DNA of 64,000 bases from Marinobacterium litorale DSM 23545 (GTDB taxonomy: Bacteria; Pseudomonadota; Gammaproteobacteria; Pseudomonadales; Balneatricaceae): contig NZ_AUAZ01000007.1 of NCBI RefSeq assembly GCF_000428985.1, forward strand, positions 62,001 through 126,000, given 5' to 3'. Below the pieces are notes generated by a model that worked only from the letters and a program-made list of their open reading frames with translations, did not search any database and was not told the DNA's origin. Positions 53,667 through 63,795 of the stretch are shown one piece after another (within the stretch, counting starts at the first letter, position 1; every line of letters begins with the position of its first letter). A program made the translations under genes and the position numbers.

Positions 53667-54767
53667 TCAGGCCCGGTTACCGTGTCCGGTGTGTAGCCGT
53701 TTCTCCAGATGCTGGCTGTAGCGCGACATGCTGAAGCAGAAAATCCAGAAGACGAAGGCCACAAACACATAGCCTTCAGTGGCGTAACCGATCCATTTCG
53801 GGTCGTTGGTGGCTGCCTGGACGATGGCCAGCAGATCGAACAGACCGATAATCAGCACCAGGCTGGTGTCCTTGAACAGGGCGATGAAGGTGTTCACGAT
53901 CCCCGGGATCATCATCTTCAGTGCCTGGGGCAGGATGATCAGAATCATCTTCTGCCAGTAACCCAGTCCCAGCGCGTCCGCGGCTTCGTACTGGCCTTTC
54001 GGAATCGCCTGCAGACCGCCGCGCACGACCTCCGCCATGTAGGCGGACTGGAACATGGTGATACCGATCAGGGCGCGCAGCAGCTTGTCGAAGGTCATAC
54101 CTTCGGGGAAGAACAGCGGCAGCATGACCGATGCCATGAACAGCACGGTAATCAGCGGGACACCGCGCCAGATCTCGATGTAAACCACCGACAGTGATTT
54201 AACGATCGGCATGTCGGACTGTCGCCCCAATGCCAGAAGCACCCCGATGGGCAGCGATGCCACCATACCGACCACGGCCAGAACCAGGGTCAGACTGAGA
54301 CCGCCCCACTGGTGAGTATCGACGGCCTCCAGTCCAAAACTTCCCCCGGTCAGCAGAAAGAATGCGATTACCGGGTAGATGACCAGCGTGATCAGTGCGG
54401 CGATCCCCTTAGCGGGTAGCTTGGGAATAGCCAGCCAAAGGATAAGGCCCAGCAACAGGAAAAAGGCCAAGTCCAGTCGCCAGGTCTCGGAGTCCGGGTA
54501 GAAACCGTACAGGAACTGATCGATACGTTGGCCGATAAAGACCCAGCAGGCGCCACCGTCGGTGCAGGACTCCCGGGCAGTACCGGTCCAGTTGGCATCG
54601 ATCAGCACCCATTGAACGACCGGAGCCAGTATCGTGAATGCAAGCCAGGCCAGAAGGACGGTGGCGATGGAGTTGAGCGGTCCATTGAACAGATGCTTGC
54701 GCGCCCAGCCGATGGCGCCAATGGTATTGGCCGGGGGCGGAAGCGTGGGTTGAAGTTCATATTTCAT
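53667..54767 (-). CDS. aapM: General amino-acid ABC transporter permease M
   Basis: The 366-residue membrane protein has several N-terminal helices followed by the HisMQ-type core, ending in the EAA loop segment [30 protein letters not shown]. The C-terminus is [11 protein letters not shown]. It pairs with AapQ. It lies 17 bp before aapP and 11 bp after aapQ. Confidence 0.93.
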   Translation of the reverse strand: MKYELQPTLPPPANTIGAIGWARKHLFNGPLNSIATVLLAWLAFTILAPVVQWVLIDANWTGTARESCTDGGACWVFIGQRIDQFLYGFYPDSETWRLDLAFFLLLGLILWLAIPKLPAKGIAALITLVIYPVIAFFLLTGGSFGLEAVDTHQWGGLSLTLVLAVVGMVASLPIGVLLALGRQSDMPIVKSLSVVYIEIWRGVPLITVLFMASVMLPLFFPEGMTFDKLLRALIGITMFQSAYMAEVVRGGLQAIPKGQYEAADALGLGYWQKMILIILPQALKMMIPGIVNTFIALFKDTSLVLIIGLFDLLAIVQAATNDPKWIGYATEGYVFVAFVFWIFCFSMSRYSQHLEKRLHTGHGNRA

Positions 54768-54778
54768 CGGTAGCCCCC

Positions 54779-55987
54779 TTAGCGCTCAACCAGCGACATG
54801 CGCTTGTTGTACCAGTTCATGAACAGCGAGGTCAGGATACTCAGCGACAGGTATACCGCCATCGTCATCGAGATGACCTCAATCGCCTGGCCGGTCTGGT
54901 TCAGTGTCGTCCCGGCGAACACGGAAACCAGGTCCGGGTAGCCGATGGCTGTGGCCAGCGATGAGTTCTTGGTCAGGTTCAGATACTGACTGGTCAACGG
55001 AGGAATAATGACCCGCATCGCCTGCGGAATAACGATCAGGCGCAGGGTTCGGGTCTTCGGAAGCCCCAGCGCGGAAGCGGCTTCAATCTGGCCATGGGGA
55101 ACCGACAGAATCCCCCCTCGCACGGTTTCGGCGATGAAAGCGGCGGTGTAGATGGTCAGGGCCAGCCAGAGCGCGGCCAATTCCGGAATGATCGTCATCC
55201 CGCCCTGAAAGTTAAAACCTTTCAGTTCCGGGTGGTCAAAGGTTAACGGTGCTCCGGCGATGACAAAGGCGATCAGCGGCAGGCCAATAATCAGTCCGAG
55301 GCTGACCCAGCCGGCGGGGAATATCTGACCGGTGGCATCCTGGCGTTTGTGGGCCCAGCGCTTGATCAGAACGCTCGCGATAATGGCAATGGCCAGAGCG
55401 CCCCAAACCAGTCCAAAACCGGCTTCGGTGACCGGCGCGGGCATATAGAAGCCGCGAATATTCAGGTAGGTGCCAAAGAACTCCATGCTTTGCCGAGGCG
55501 ATGGCAATGCCCTGAGGACGGCGAAGTACCAGAAAAAAATCTGCAGCAGCAGCGGGATGTTTCGGAAGATTTCGATATAAACGGCAGACAGCTTGGCGAT
55601 AAGCCAGTTATCCGACAGCCGGGCGATGCCCAGGATAAAGCCCAGTATGGTGGCGGCTACAATCCCCAGGAAGGAGACCAGTACCGTGTTCATCAGACCG
55701 ACGAGAAAGGTGCGGCCGTAGCTGGAGGCTTCAGAGTATTCGATCAGTGACAGGGGAATCCCAAAACCGGCTTCCTGAGAGAGGAAGCTGAAACCGGTGG
55801 TGATACCGCGCTGTTCCAGATTGCTCAGGGTGTTGGAAACGATAAACCAGATGAAAGCGCCGATAACCAAAACCAGCAGAACCTGGAAAACCAGGGCGCG
55901 TTTGGCGGGGTCATTGTAGAACTTGACCTCCTGGCTGGGGTCTGTGGCGGGCGTGCTTCCCTTGGCGTTAGGCAGGTCCGATGACAT
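54779..55987 (-). CDS. aapQ: General amino-acid ABC transporter permease Q
   Basis: The 402-residue permease has a hydrophilic N-terminus, a TM segment (VLLVLVIGAFIWFIVSNTL), the AapQ-like insertion, and the EAA loop IEAASALGLPKTRTLRLIVIPQAMRVIIPP. The ATG at 55987 follows GGAGAG; the TTG extension to 56008 is rejected. It forms a heterodimeric channel with AapM. Confidence 0.93.
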   Translation of the reverse strand: MSSDLPNAKGSTPATDPSQEVKFYNDPAKRALVFQVLLVLVIGAFIWFIVSNTLSNLEQRGITTGFSFLSQEAGFGIPLSLIEYSEASSYGRTFLVGLMNTVLVSFLGIVAATILGFILGIARLSDNWLIAKLSAVYIEIFRNIPLLLQIFFWYFAVLRALPSPRQSMEFFGTYLNIRGFYMPAPVTEAGFGLVWGALAIAIIASVLIKRWAHKRQDATGQIFPAGWVSLGLIIGLPLIAFVIAGAPLTFDHPELKGFNFQGGMTIIPELAALWLALTIYTAAFIAETVRGGILSVPHGQIEAASALGLPKTRTLRLIVIPQAMRVIIPPLTSQYLNLTKNSSLATAIGYPDLVSVFAGTTLNQTGQAIEVISMTMAVYLSLSILTSLFMNWYNKRMSLVER

Positions 55988-56068
55988 CAGTTGTCTCTCC
56001 AGTCCCAAAGGGTAACAGGTGGATGCACGGAGCCGACGATCGGCCGGCTCCGTGTGACGAACAGATGA

Positions 56069-57094
56069 TTAGCGGATTGGCGGCGCGTACATGATGCCGC
56101 CGTTGTTCCACAGGTTGTTCAGACCACGGTCAATGTCTTGTGGAGAGTCTTTACCCACGTTGCGGGCGAAGGATTCGCCATAGTTACCGACCTGCTTGAC
56201 GATCTGATACGCCCAGTCATCGCTGATGCCCATGCCTTCTGCCAGACCCTGTTCGCCACCGAGCAGACGCTTGATGCTTGGGTTTTCGCTTGAGGCTTTC
56301 ATTTCATCAGCGTTGGCCGAGGTTACACCCAGCTCTTCGGCGTTGAGCATGGCGCTCAGCGACCATTTAACGATGTTGAACCACTGGTCATCACCCTGAC
56401 GAACCACAGGACCCAGAGGCTCCTTGGAGATAACTTCAGGCAGCGCAACCACAGAACTTGGATCGTTCATCCGGGTACGCAGACCATAGGCCTGAGACAG
56501 GTCGGTGGTGAAGGCATCGCAACGACCGGTATCGAACGCGGTGGCCGCCTGCTCGTTGGTATCGAATACCACCGGCGTATGCTCAAGACCGTGGGTGCGG
56601 AAGTAGTCAGCCATGTTCAGCTCGGTCGTTGTACCGGACTGGACACAGATGGTGGCACCATCGAGTTCTTTAACGCTTTTCAGCCCCAGGTCCTTCTTAA
56701 CCATGAAGCCCTGACCGTCGTAGTAGTTGACGCCGGCGAAGTTGATACCCAGCTGGGTATCGCGGGTCAGCGTCCAGGTGGTAACACGGGAGAGGACGTC
56801 GATTTCCCCGGAGGCCAGAGCGGTGAAACGTTCCTTGGCGTTCAGCGGAGTGAATTTGACCTTGCTCGCGTCACCCAGAGATGCAGCGGCCACCGCACGG
56901 CAGACATCCACATCCAGGCCGACCCAGTTACCATCCTGATCCGGTACCGAGAAACCCGGAACACCGGAAGTAACACCACATTGCACGTAACCGCGTTCCT
57001 TGACGGCATCCAGTGTGCCGGCAGCCTGAGCGGCAAACGTCGCCATGGTAAGTGACAGCGTTGCGCTAGCCAGTAAGGTTTTTTTCAGCATCAT
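56069..57094 (-). CDS. aapJ: General amino-acid ABC transporter substrate-binding protein
   Basis: The 341-residue precursor has a signal peptide (LLASATLSLTMATFAAQAAG) and an SBP-3 domain (GYVQCGVTSGVPGFSVPDQDGNWVGLDVDVCRAVAAA, then SRVTTWTLTRD). The C-terminal GLNNLWNNGGIMYAPPIR is characteristic of AapJ. It binds a range of L-amino acids in the periplasm. Two ATGs are adjacent (57094, 57091). First gene of the aapJQMP operon. Confidence 0.94.
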   Translation of the reverse strand: MMLKKTLLASATLSLTMATFAAQAAGTLDAVKERGYVQCGVTSGVPGFSVPDQDGNWVGLDVDVCRAVAAASLGDASKVKFTPLNAKERFTALASGEIDVLSRVTTWTLTRDTQLGINFAGVNYYDGQGFMVKKDLGLKSVKELDGATICVQSGTTTELNMADYFRTHGLEHTPVVFDTNEQAATAFDTGRCDAFTTDLSQAYGLRTRMNDPSSVVALPEVISKEPLGPVVRQGDDQWFNIVKWSLSAMLNAEELGVTSANADEMKASSENPSIKRLLGGEQGLAEGMGISDDWAYQIVKQVGNYGESFARNVGKDSPQDIDRGLNNLWNNGGIMYAPPIR

Positions 57095-57485
57095 TTAGGT
57101 CCTCTTTGGTGAGTTTTTTTCCAAAGCTGGGCTTTAGTGCCCTAATTTTCTGTTTTTATTTGACTGACCGTTCAGTTAGCAAAACCTGTTCCAACTCAAT
57201 GGCAGGCGGTTTCCTTCAAACTGATAGCGGGAGTTCGGGATGGACGATGAACTTCCCGGACCGTCTATAGGTGTAGCCTGTCAGCGTGGAAAACGCCATT
57301 CACAACCCGTAAACCTTTGGTCTGATTGTGTATGTTCGGTGACAGTCAATATCTTTTTGACCGGTTGGGCAAGTGTTTTATGCGCGATCACTGTGCGTGC
57401 TGTTCTCAATTGGTGCGTCTGTTAAGCGGGCCCGGCTCTGGTTTAAAGTAGGGCTTATACCGTCCCACCATGGAGCTTTTCCACA
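57095..57485. other. Non-coding regulatory gap between aapJ and glnE
   Basis: The 391-bp divergent intergenic region contains no convincing ORF. It should hold the promoters of aapJQMP and glnE. The only clear sequence element is the palindrome at 57161-57178. A small hairpin AAAGC/GCTTT (near 57123-57135) lies in the probable aapJ leader. Confidence 0.6.
57161..57178. promoter_or_regulatory. Possible TetR-type operator upstream of aapJ
   Basis: TGACTGACCGTTCAGTTA is an imperfect palindrome (seven of nine pairs) resembling gactgac-type operators of TetR-family repressors. It lies 67 bp upstream of the aapJ start. No regulator gene adjoins it, so the assignment is tentative. Confidence 0.35.
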
Positions 57486-60398
57486 ATGCGTGCACACTCC
57501 TCCTCTCCCCTTTCTTCCGGCCTCAGTCAGTGCCTTGAGCAGAACCGGCGGCGGATCGAGGCCGCTTTGGCACAATTACCGGTCCAGCCCGACTGGCTCG
57601 ATAGCGAGCTGGTTCCGGTGCTAATCGGCAGTGATTACGTGGCCGAGCAACTGGAACGTCAGCCTGAGTTACTTGCCGACTTGCTGGACAGCGGGGATCT
57701 GGAGCAGGACTACACCCCGGGCACTCTGAGGATAATGGCCGAGAAGGCGCTGTCCGGCTGTGACGGTGAAGAGGAGCTGCAGCGCCGACTGCGACGTTTT
57801 CGGCGCCGTGAAATGGTGCGGATCATCTGGCGTGACTTGACGGGCCGCGCCGAGCTGGCGGAAACCACGCGGACCTTGTCCGAGATGGCTGACGCGCTGA
57901 TCGATCTGGCGCTGGACTGGTTACACGATTGGGCTGTTGAGCGCTGGGGGCGCCCCATGGGGCTTGATGCTCAGGGGCGCAAACAGGAGCAGCGTCTGGT
58001 TGTACTCGGGATGGGCAAGCTTGGCGCCTATGAACTTAACCTGTCCTCAGATATCGATTTGATTTTTGCTTTCCCTGACAACGGTGAAACCGAAGGTGGA
58101 CGTAAGTCGCTCTCCAATCAGGAGTTTTTTACCCGAGTTGGTAAGCGGCTGATTCAGGCGCTGGATGCGCCGACCGTGGATGGGTTCGTGTTCCGGGTTG
58201 ATATGCGGCTGAGGCCGTTCGGCAGTGTGGGGCCGCTGGCCTGTAGTTTTGATGCCATGGAGACTTACTACCAGGATCAAGGGCGTGAGTGGGAGCGCTA
58301 CGCAATGGTTAAGGCCCGGGTGGTGGCCGGCGATCAGGCTGCCGGTGCCGAATTGATGGCAGCACTGCGCCCCTTTGTTTATCGCAAATATATCGATTTC
58401 AGCGCGTTCGAGTCGCTCAGAGAGATGAAGGCGCTGATCAATCGGGAGGTAAAGCTAAAGAACCGGGACCAAAACGTAAAACTGGGTGCCGGGGGCATTC
58501 GTGAGGTGGAGTTTATCGCCCAGGCCTTCCAGCTGATCCGGGGCGGGCGTGACCCACGGTTGCAGCAGCGCGAACTGAACCGAATCCTGCCTCTTCTTCC
58601 TGAGTGCGTCGGGATGCCCACTGAGGTTGTCGATGAGCTGCTGGAGGCCTACCGCTTTTTGCGTGATACCGAACATGCGTTGCAGGCCGTGGCCGATCGT
58701 CAGACGCAGGAGCTGCCTCGGGATGAGCTGGGGCAGGCGAGACTGGCCTTTGTGCTGGGTTTCGAGAACTGGGATAGCTTTAGCGCGCAGCTGGCCGCGT
58801 ATCGCGAGCAGGTCTCCCTGCACTTTGCCGAGGTGATCGCGCCCGTACATGAAGAGGAGGAGAGTGATGCCGAGGCGCGCGCCAGCGCCGAATGGCTGGT
58901 CCTGTGGCGGGCCGAGCTGGACGGTGTGGCGGAGGACGCGCTGCGGTGGCTATCCGAGCAGGGATTTAAGGATGCCGAACGCGCCTACAGCAAGCTGGTT
59001 GAGCTGCAGTCGCAGAGAACCGTTCAGATGCTCCAGCAGGTTGGTCAGGAGCGGCTCCAGGCCGTGCTTCCACGCCTGCTGCAGGTGGTGGGCGAAACCG
59101 AAAATCCTGAAGAGACCCTTGAACGCGTGCTGCTCTTGATCCAGGCAGTGCTCCGTCGTTCCGCCTACCTGGTTCTGCTCGCTGAGAATCCCGGCGCCCT
59201 GGCTCAGCTGGTTCGATTGTGCTCGGCCAGTCACTGGTTTGCCGATCAAATATCCCATCAGCCGGGTTTGTTGGATGAGCTGATCGACCCGCGCACCCTG
59301 TTCGCCCCGCCGGATAAAACCAAGCTCAAGGATGAACTGCGTCAGCTGATGCTGCGAATACCGGAGGAGGATACCGAGCAGTTGATGGAAGCGCTGCGCT
59401 ATTTCAAGCACGCCCATGTGCTGCGGGTTGCCGCATCCGATATCACCGGCGCGCTGCCGCTGATGAAGGTCAGCGATTACCTGACCTGGCTGGCGGAAAC
59501 GGTGCTTGATGCCGTGCTGGAGATGGCGTGGCGGGATATGACCGCCAAGTACGGGACACCACAACGCTCGCCGGGCGAGCTGTGTGATCCGGACTTTATC
59601 GTGATCGGCTATGGCAAGCTGGGCGGGATTGAACTTTCCTATGGCTCCGATCTTGACTTGGTATTTATCCACGACGCCGATACCAACCTGGCGACCACCG
59701 GCGGCAAGAAAGAGATTGCCAATCCGGTGTTCTTTACCCGCTTCGGGCAGCGCATGATTCACATCCTGAACACATTGACCCCTTCCGGGCAGCTTTATGA
59801 GGTCGATATGCGATTACGCCCCTCCGGTAACTCTGGCCTGCTTGTCACTTCGCTGGCGGCATTCGAGAGCTACCAGCGCAAGGAGGCCTGGACCTGGGAA
59901 CATCAGGCACTGGTCCGGGCGCGAGTGGTCAGCGGGAGTGAGGCGGTCAGCGAGCGTTTTCAGGCCGTACGACAGGCTATAGTCGGGCAGGCGCGCGATC
60001 CCGATACGCTTCGCACCGAAGTGCGTGAGATGCGCGAGAAGATGCGTCAGCAACTGGGAACATCACCCAGCAAGGAAGCGGAACAGTTTCACCTCAAGCA
60101 GGACCGCGGTGGGCTGGTTGATATCGAGTTTATGGTCCAGTACCTGGTGCTGGCCAACGCCGGCAACCACCCTGAACTGATGACTTATACCGATAATATC
60201 CGGATTCTGGACTCGATTGAGGCCGAGGGGTTGCTGGCGCCGGAGCAGGCCGATGAGTTAAGAGAGATCTACAAGGCCTATCGCGCGTTTGGCCACAGGC
60301 AGACGCTGCAAAATAAACCGACTGTGGTGAGCGGAGATCAGTTGAAGGAGTATCGGGAGCGGATCAGTCAGTATTGGGAGACGCTGATGGAGTGCTGA
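57486..60398 (+). CDS. glnE: Glutamine synthetase adenylyltransferase/adenylyl-removing enzyme
   Basis: The 970-residue bifunctional enzyme (E. coli about 946) controls glutamine synthetase. It has two nucleotidyltransferase domains: N-terminal de-adenylylase motif GMGKLGAYELNLSSDIDL near residue 175, and C-terminal adenylylase motif GYGKLGGIELSYGSDLDL near 708. Helical GlnD/UR-type linkers follow each domain. Both active sites retain the GS-x10-DxD aspartates. It should respond to PII protein, whose gene is not in this window. Confidence 0.97.
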   Translation: MRAHSSSPLSSGLSQCLEQNRRRIEAALAQLPVQPDWLDSELVPVLIGSDYVAEQLERQPELLADLLDSGDLEQDYTPGTLRIMAEKALSGCDGEEELQRRLRRFRRREMVRIIWRDLTGRAELAETTRTLSEMADALIDLALDWLHDWAVERWGRPMGLDAQGRKQEQRLVVLGMGKLGAYELNLSSDIDLIFAFPDNGETEGGRKSLSNQEFFTRVGKRLIQALDAPTVDGFVFRVDMRLRPFGSVGPLACSFDAMETYYQDQGREWERYAMVKARVVAGDQAAGAELMAALRPFVYRKYIDFSAFESLREMKALINREVKLKNRDQNVKLGAGGIREVEFIAQAFQLIRGGRDPRLQQRELNRILPLLPECVGMPTEVVDELLEAYRFLRDTEHALQAVADRQTQELPRDELGQARLAFVLGFENWDSFSAQLAAYREQVSLHFAEVIAPVHEEEESDAEARASAEWLVLWRAELDGVAEDALRWLSEQGFKDAERAYSKLVELQSQRTVQMLQQVGQERLQAVLPRLLQVVGETENPEETLERVLLLIQAVLRRSAYLVLLAENPGALAQLVRLCSASHWFADQISHQPGLLDELIDPRTLFAPPDKTKLKDELRQLMLRIPEEDTEQLMEALRYFKHAHVLRVAASDITGALPLMKVSDYLTWLAETVLDAVLEMAWRDMTAKYGTPQRSPGELCDPDFIVIGYGKLGGIELSYGSDLDLVFIHDADTNLATTGGKKEIANPVFFTRFGQRMIHILNTLTPSGQLYEVDMRLRPSGNSGLLVTSLAAFESYQRKEAWTWEHQALVRARVVSGSEAVSERFQAVRQAIVGQARDPDTLRTEVREMREKMRQQLGTSPSKEAEQFHLKQDRGGLVDIEFMVQYLVLANAGNHPELMTYTDNIRILDSIEAEGLLAPEQADELREIYKAYRAFGHRQTLQNKPTVVSGDQLKEYRERISQYWETLMEC

Positions 60399-60417
60399 CA
60401 GCCCGAAGGCTGTCAGC
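60394..60417. terminator. Hairpin overlapping the glnE stop codon
   Basis: GCTGACAGCC and GGCTGTCAGC form a perfect 10-bp stem with a CGAA tetraloop. The stem includes the glnE stop codon (60396-60398) and ends nine bases before the convergent ilvE stop. It probably acts in both directions; there is no long T run. Confidence 0.6.
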
Positions 60418-60426
60418 GCAGGCAGG

Positions 60427-61422
60427 TCAGACTTTGAGCAGCCAGCCGTGCGTGTCTTCCGCGCGGCCCCACTGGATATTGTTGAGCGCAGTGCGCAGCT
60501 TCACGGTGGTTTCGCCGATGCCGCCGTTGCCGACACTGATCTCCTCGCCCTTATAAATCAGCGTGCCCACAGGCGCCAACACGGCGGCGGTGCCCGACAG
60601 TGCTGCTTCGCAGCCCGGGCGCGCGGCGCGCTCAAGCAGCTCTTCGACGGTCAGATCACGCTCGGATACCTTCATCCCCTTATCCCGGGCGATGGTCAGG
60701 ATCGAGTCACGGGTTACGCCGTGCAGGAAGCTTTCGTCCAGCGCCTTGGTAATGATTTCGTCGCCATCGATCAGCAGGAAATTGGCTGCGCCGGTTTCCT
60801 GCACATCGCCGCCGGGGCAAAACAGCACCTGGTCCGCTTTGAACTCGGCACGTGCCTTCATGGTCGGCAGCAGGGCGCCGGCATAGTTGCCACCACTTTT
60901 CACCATGCCCATGTGGGGCGGACAGCGCATGCCGCCATCATCCACCAGCAACCGCAGCGCTTTGTCGCCACCGGCGAAGTAATCCCCCACCGGTGAAAGC
61001 AGGATATACAGACAGGAGGTGAGTGAGGGCACCGCCGCCTTGCCGATTGCCGGTTCGGTACCGATATGGGTCGGGCGAATATACAGGGATCCAGGTGGCT
61101 CCGGGGCATCGGACGCGAACTTGCGAACGATCTCTACGATCATCCGGGAAACCATCTCTTTATCGAATTCCGGCAGCGCCAGGAGCTCGGAGCTTTGTGC
61201 AAAACGATCGACGTTCCGGTCCATCCGGAAGATGTTGACCGAGCCATCCGCATGACGGAAAGCTTTCAGGCCTTCGAAGCAGGTGCTGGAGTAGTGCAGC
61301 ACATGGGCACCCGGATGAAGCTGAATGCTGTCACTGGAGACGATCTCCGACGGGCTCCAGTTAGAACCGTCAAACCAGGAGATTGCCATTTCTGGCATAA
61401 AAACAGAGCCGAACGCGGACAT
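60427..61422 (-). CDS. ilvE: Branched-chain amino-acid aminotransferase
   Basis: The 331-residue PLP enzyme is of fold type IV. The catalytic lysine is Lys175 in MVKSGGNYAGALLP. Other family segments are HYSSTCFEGLKAFR, SLYIRPTHIGTEPAIG and QETGAANFLLIDG. It carries out the last step of leucine, isoleucine and valine synthesis. AGGATGG precedes the ATG. It is convergent with glnE. Confidence 0.95.
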   Translation of the reverse strand: MSAFGSVFMPEMAISWFDGSNWSPSEIVSSDSIQLHPGAHVLHYSSTCFEGLKAFRHADGSVNIFRMDRNVDRFAQSSELLALPEFDKEMVSRMIVEIVRKFASDAPEPPGSLYIRPTHIGTEPAIGKAAVPSLTSCLYILLSPVGDYFAGGDKALRLLVDDGGMRCPPHMGMVKSGGNYAGALLPTMKARAEFKADQVLFCPGGDVQETGAANFLLIDGDEIITKALDESFLHGVTRDSILTIARDKGMKVSERDLTVEELLERAARPGCEAALSGTAAVLAPVGTLIYKGEEISVGNGGIGETTVKLRTALNNIQWGRAEDTHGWLLKV

Positions 61423-61631
61423 ATCAGACCATCCTACCTAAAAGCAGTGAGTATTCCCGAATACAGCCCGGAGTGACCGGACTCGAAAGCAAGAGTGTAA
61501 ATTGTAAGCATCCGTAGCGAAAATGGAATCTTTCGAAGGGTGTAAAAGCGACACAAATCAAACCCGATAATGTCGCCGCTGTTCGTAATTGTTTATCATG
61601 GCCGCCCTGATGGGGTGTAAAGAGGGGTGCA

Positions 61632-62510
61632 GTGTCTGATCTGCTGATTATCAGCGATGGTAAACCGGGCCACCGCAATCAGTCTCTGGGGCTGGCGCAG
61701 GCGCTGCAGCGTTGCAAGCCCTCGCTGACGCTGGAGGAGCGCGCACCTCTGTCCAGAATGCAGGCTCTCGGCTGTCTATTGAGACGTGCGCCCAGCGGTG
61801 CACCGCGTCCCCGGTTACTGATCGGAGCCGGTCACGGGACCCATCTGACACTGCTGGCGCTGAAACGTTGGTACGGGGTACCAGCCGTTGTATTGATGAA
61901 ACCAACGCTACCTACCACCTGTTTCGATCTTTGCCTGATCCCGGCCCATGATCAGCCGCGCCCTGCACCGAATGTGGAAAGGACGATGGGGGCGTTAAAC
62001 CGAATGTACCCCGGTGACAAACAAACCGGCCGTGGACTGATTCTGATCGGTGGGCCGTCAAAGAACAGTGGCTGGGTGGAGTCAGAGCTGATCGCGCAGT
62101 TGAGAGCACTTACGCGGACGCCGTTCAACTGGCGGATGACGACTTCCCGCCGCACGCCGGACTCGACTCTGGCTCTTTTGCAAACACTACCCGGTGTGGA
62201 GTTGGTGCCGGCAGCGCAGACGCCGGATGGCTGGGTCGCAGCAGAGTTGGCCGAGGCTGAGCAGTGCTGGGTCACCGAAGACAGCGTTTCAATGATTTAT
62301 GAAGCGCTCAGTGCCGGCTGCGGCACCGGTTTGTTGCCGGTACCCTGGCTCCAGCAGGGACGGCTTTACCGGGGGCTTGAGCAGCTGGCCGAGCGGCAGC
62401 TCGTGTGCCGTTACCGGGAATGGTCGGGCGGTGCGCTGAAACCGCCACCGGAAAAATTTAATGAGGCCGAGCGTTGCGCCGCCTTGATCGTAGATAGGGG
62501 TTGGGTATGA
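61632..62510 (+). CDS. ELM1-like (mitochondrial-fission-type) GT-B-like protein
   Basis: The 292-residue protein starts at GTG 61632 with GAGGGG upstream. The N-terminus [42 protein letters not shown], and later [24 protein letters not shown] match bacterial members of the ELM1/DUF1022 family, which have a glycosyltransferase-B-like fold and often occur in LPS or polysaccharide loci. It overlaps the next gene by four bases. The enzymatic activity is unproven. Confidence 0.82.
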   Translation: MSDLLIISDGKPGHRNQSLGLAQALQRCKPSLTLEERAPLSRMQALGCLLRRAPSGAPRPRLLIGAGHGTHLTLLALKRWYGVPAVVLMKPTLPTTCFDLCLIPAHDQPRPAPNVERTMGALNRMYPGDKQTGRGLILIGGPSKNSGWVESELIAQLRALTRTPFNWRMTTSRRTPDSTLALLQTLPGVELVPAAQTPDGWVAAELAEAEQCWVTEDSVSMIYEALSAGCGTGLLPVPWLQQGRLYRGLEQLAERQLVCRYREWSGGALKPPPEKFNEAERCAALIVDRGWV

Positions 62511-63790
62511 CATTGCCGACACTGGAACAACTGAAGATAGGTATCATCGGACTGGGTTACGTGGGTTTGCCGCTGGCTGTCGAGTTTGGCAAGCGCTACC
62601 CGGTGACCGGTTTTGATATCAGTCAGCCCCGCATCGATGAGCTGGAGGCGGGCCACGACGGCACGCTGGAAGTGGAAGACGAAGCCCTGGCACAGGCCAG
62701 CAACTTACATTTCACGACCAATGTCAGTGAGCTTGCGCAGTGTAACGTGTATATCGTTACCGTGCCCACGCCGATCAACGGCCACAAACAGCCTGACCTG
62801 ACCCCGCTGCTCAGCGCCTCCCGCATGTTGGGTGAGGTGGTGTCGCCCGGGGATATTGTCATCTATGAATCCACCGTCTATCCCGGCGCAACGGAAGAGG
62901 ATTGCATCCCCGTTATCGAGCAGGTGTCAGGCCTTGTTTACAACCGGGATTTCTTTGCCGGTTACAGTCCGGAGCGAATCAACCCCGGTGACAAGGAGCA
63001 CCGTGTCACCACGATCAAAAAAGTCACCTCGGGCTCTACGCCGGAGGTGGCCGCTCTGGTCGATGAACTCTACGGCTCCATCATCACTGCGGGTACCCAT
63101 AAAGCCAGCAGCATCCGCGTGGCTGAAGCGGCCAAGGTGATTGAAAACACCCAGCGGGATTTAAATATCGCCCTGGTTAACGAACTGGCGATTATCTTCA
63201 ACAAGTTGGGGATCGACACCCTGGAAGTCTTGGAAGCCGCGGGTACCAAGTGGAACTTTCTACCCTTCCGTCCGGGACTTGTGGGTGGGCACTGCATCGG
63301 CATCGACCCCTATTACCTGACCTACAAGGCGCAATCCGCCGGGTATATTCCGGATGTGATCCTGGCCGGGCGACGCATCAACAGTAATATGGGTGCTTAC
63401 GTTGCGGATGAAATGGTTAAGGCGATGCTGAAAAAGCGGATCCATGTCTGTGGCAGCCGTATCCTGATCATGGGTCTGACTTTCAAGGAAAACTGCCCCG
63501 ACCTGCGTAATACCCGGGTAATCGATATCCTGCTGGCACTGAGAGATTATGGCGCGGATGTAGAAATCTACGATCCCTGGGTCGATCCACAGGAGGCTGA
63601 AGAGGAGTATGGCGTGAAGCCGCTCAGCTCGGTGCCGGAAGGCGCATACGACGGTATTGTTCTGGCTGTTGCGCATCAGCAGTTTCACCAGTTGGGCACC
63701 GAGGCGATCCGCCGCTGGGGCAAACCCGAGCACGTCCTTTACGATCTGAAGTACGTGCTGCCCAACGGAGATGCGGACCTGAGGCTCTGA
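62507..63790 (+). CDS. Nucleotide-sugar dehydrogenase (WbpA/TviB type)
   Basis: The 427-residue enzyme oxidises a UDP-HexNAc or related nucleotide sugar to the uronic acid. The NAD motif is GLGYVGLP at 15-22, the catalytic Cys263 lies in [15 protein letters not shown], and [14 protein letters not shown] is in the C-terminal domain. [17 protein letters not shown] is typical of the TviB/WbpA branch rather than UDP-glucose dehydrogenase. The ATG at 62507 overlaps the preceding stop (ATGA). It suggests that a surface polysaccharide cluster begins here. Confidence 0.93.
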   Translation: MTLPTLEQLKIGIIGLGYVGLPLAVEFGKRYPVTGFDISQPRIDELEAGHDGTLEVEDEALAQASNLHFTTNVSELAQCNVYIVTVPTPINGHKQPDLTPLLSASRMLGEVVSPGDIVIYESTVYPGATEEDCIPVIEQVSGLVYNRDFFAGYSPERINPGDKEHRVTTIKKVTSGSTPEVAALVDELYGSIITAGTHKASSIRVAEAAKVIENTQRDLNIALVNELAIIFNKLGIDTLEVLEAAGTKWNFLPFRPGLVGGHCIGIDPYYLTYKAQSAGYIPDVILAGRRINSNMGAYVADEMVKAMLKKRIHVCGSRILIMGLTFKENCPDLRNTRVIDILLALRDYGADVEIYDPWVDPQEAEEEYGVKPLSSVPEGAYDGIVLAVAHQQFHQLGTEAIRRWGKPEHVLYDLKYVLPNGDADLRL

Positions 63791-63795
63791 TTCCT

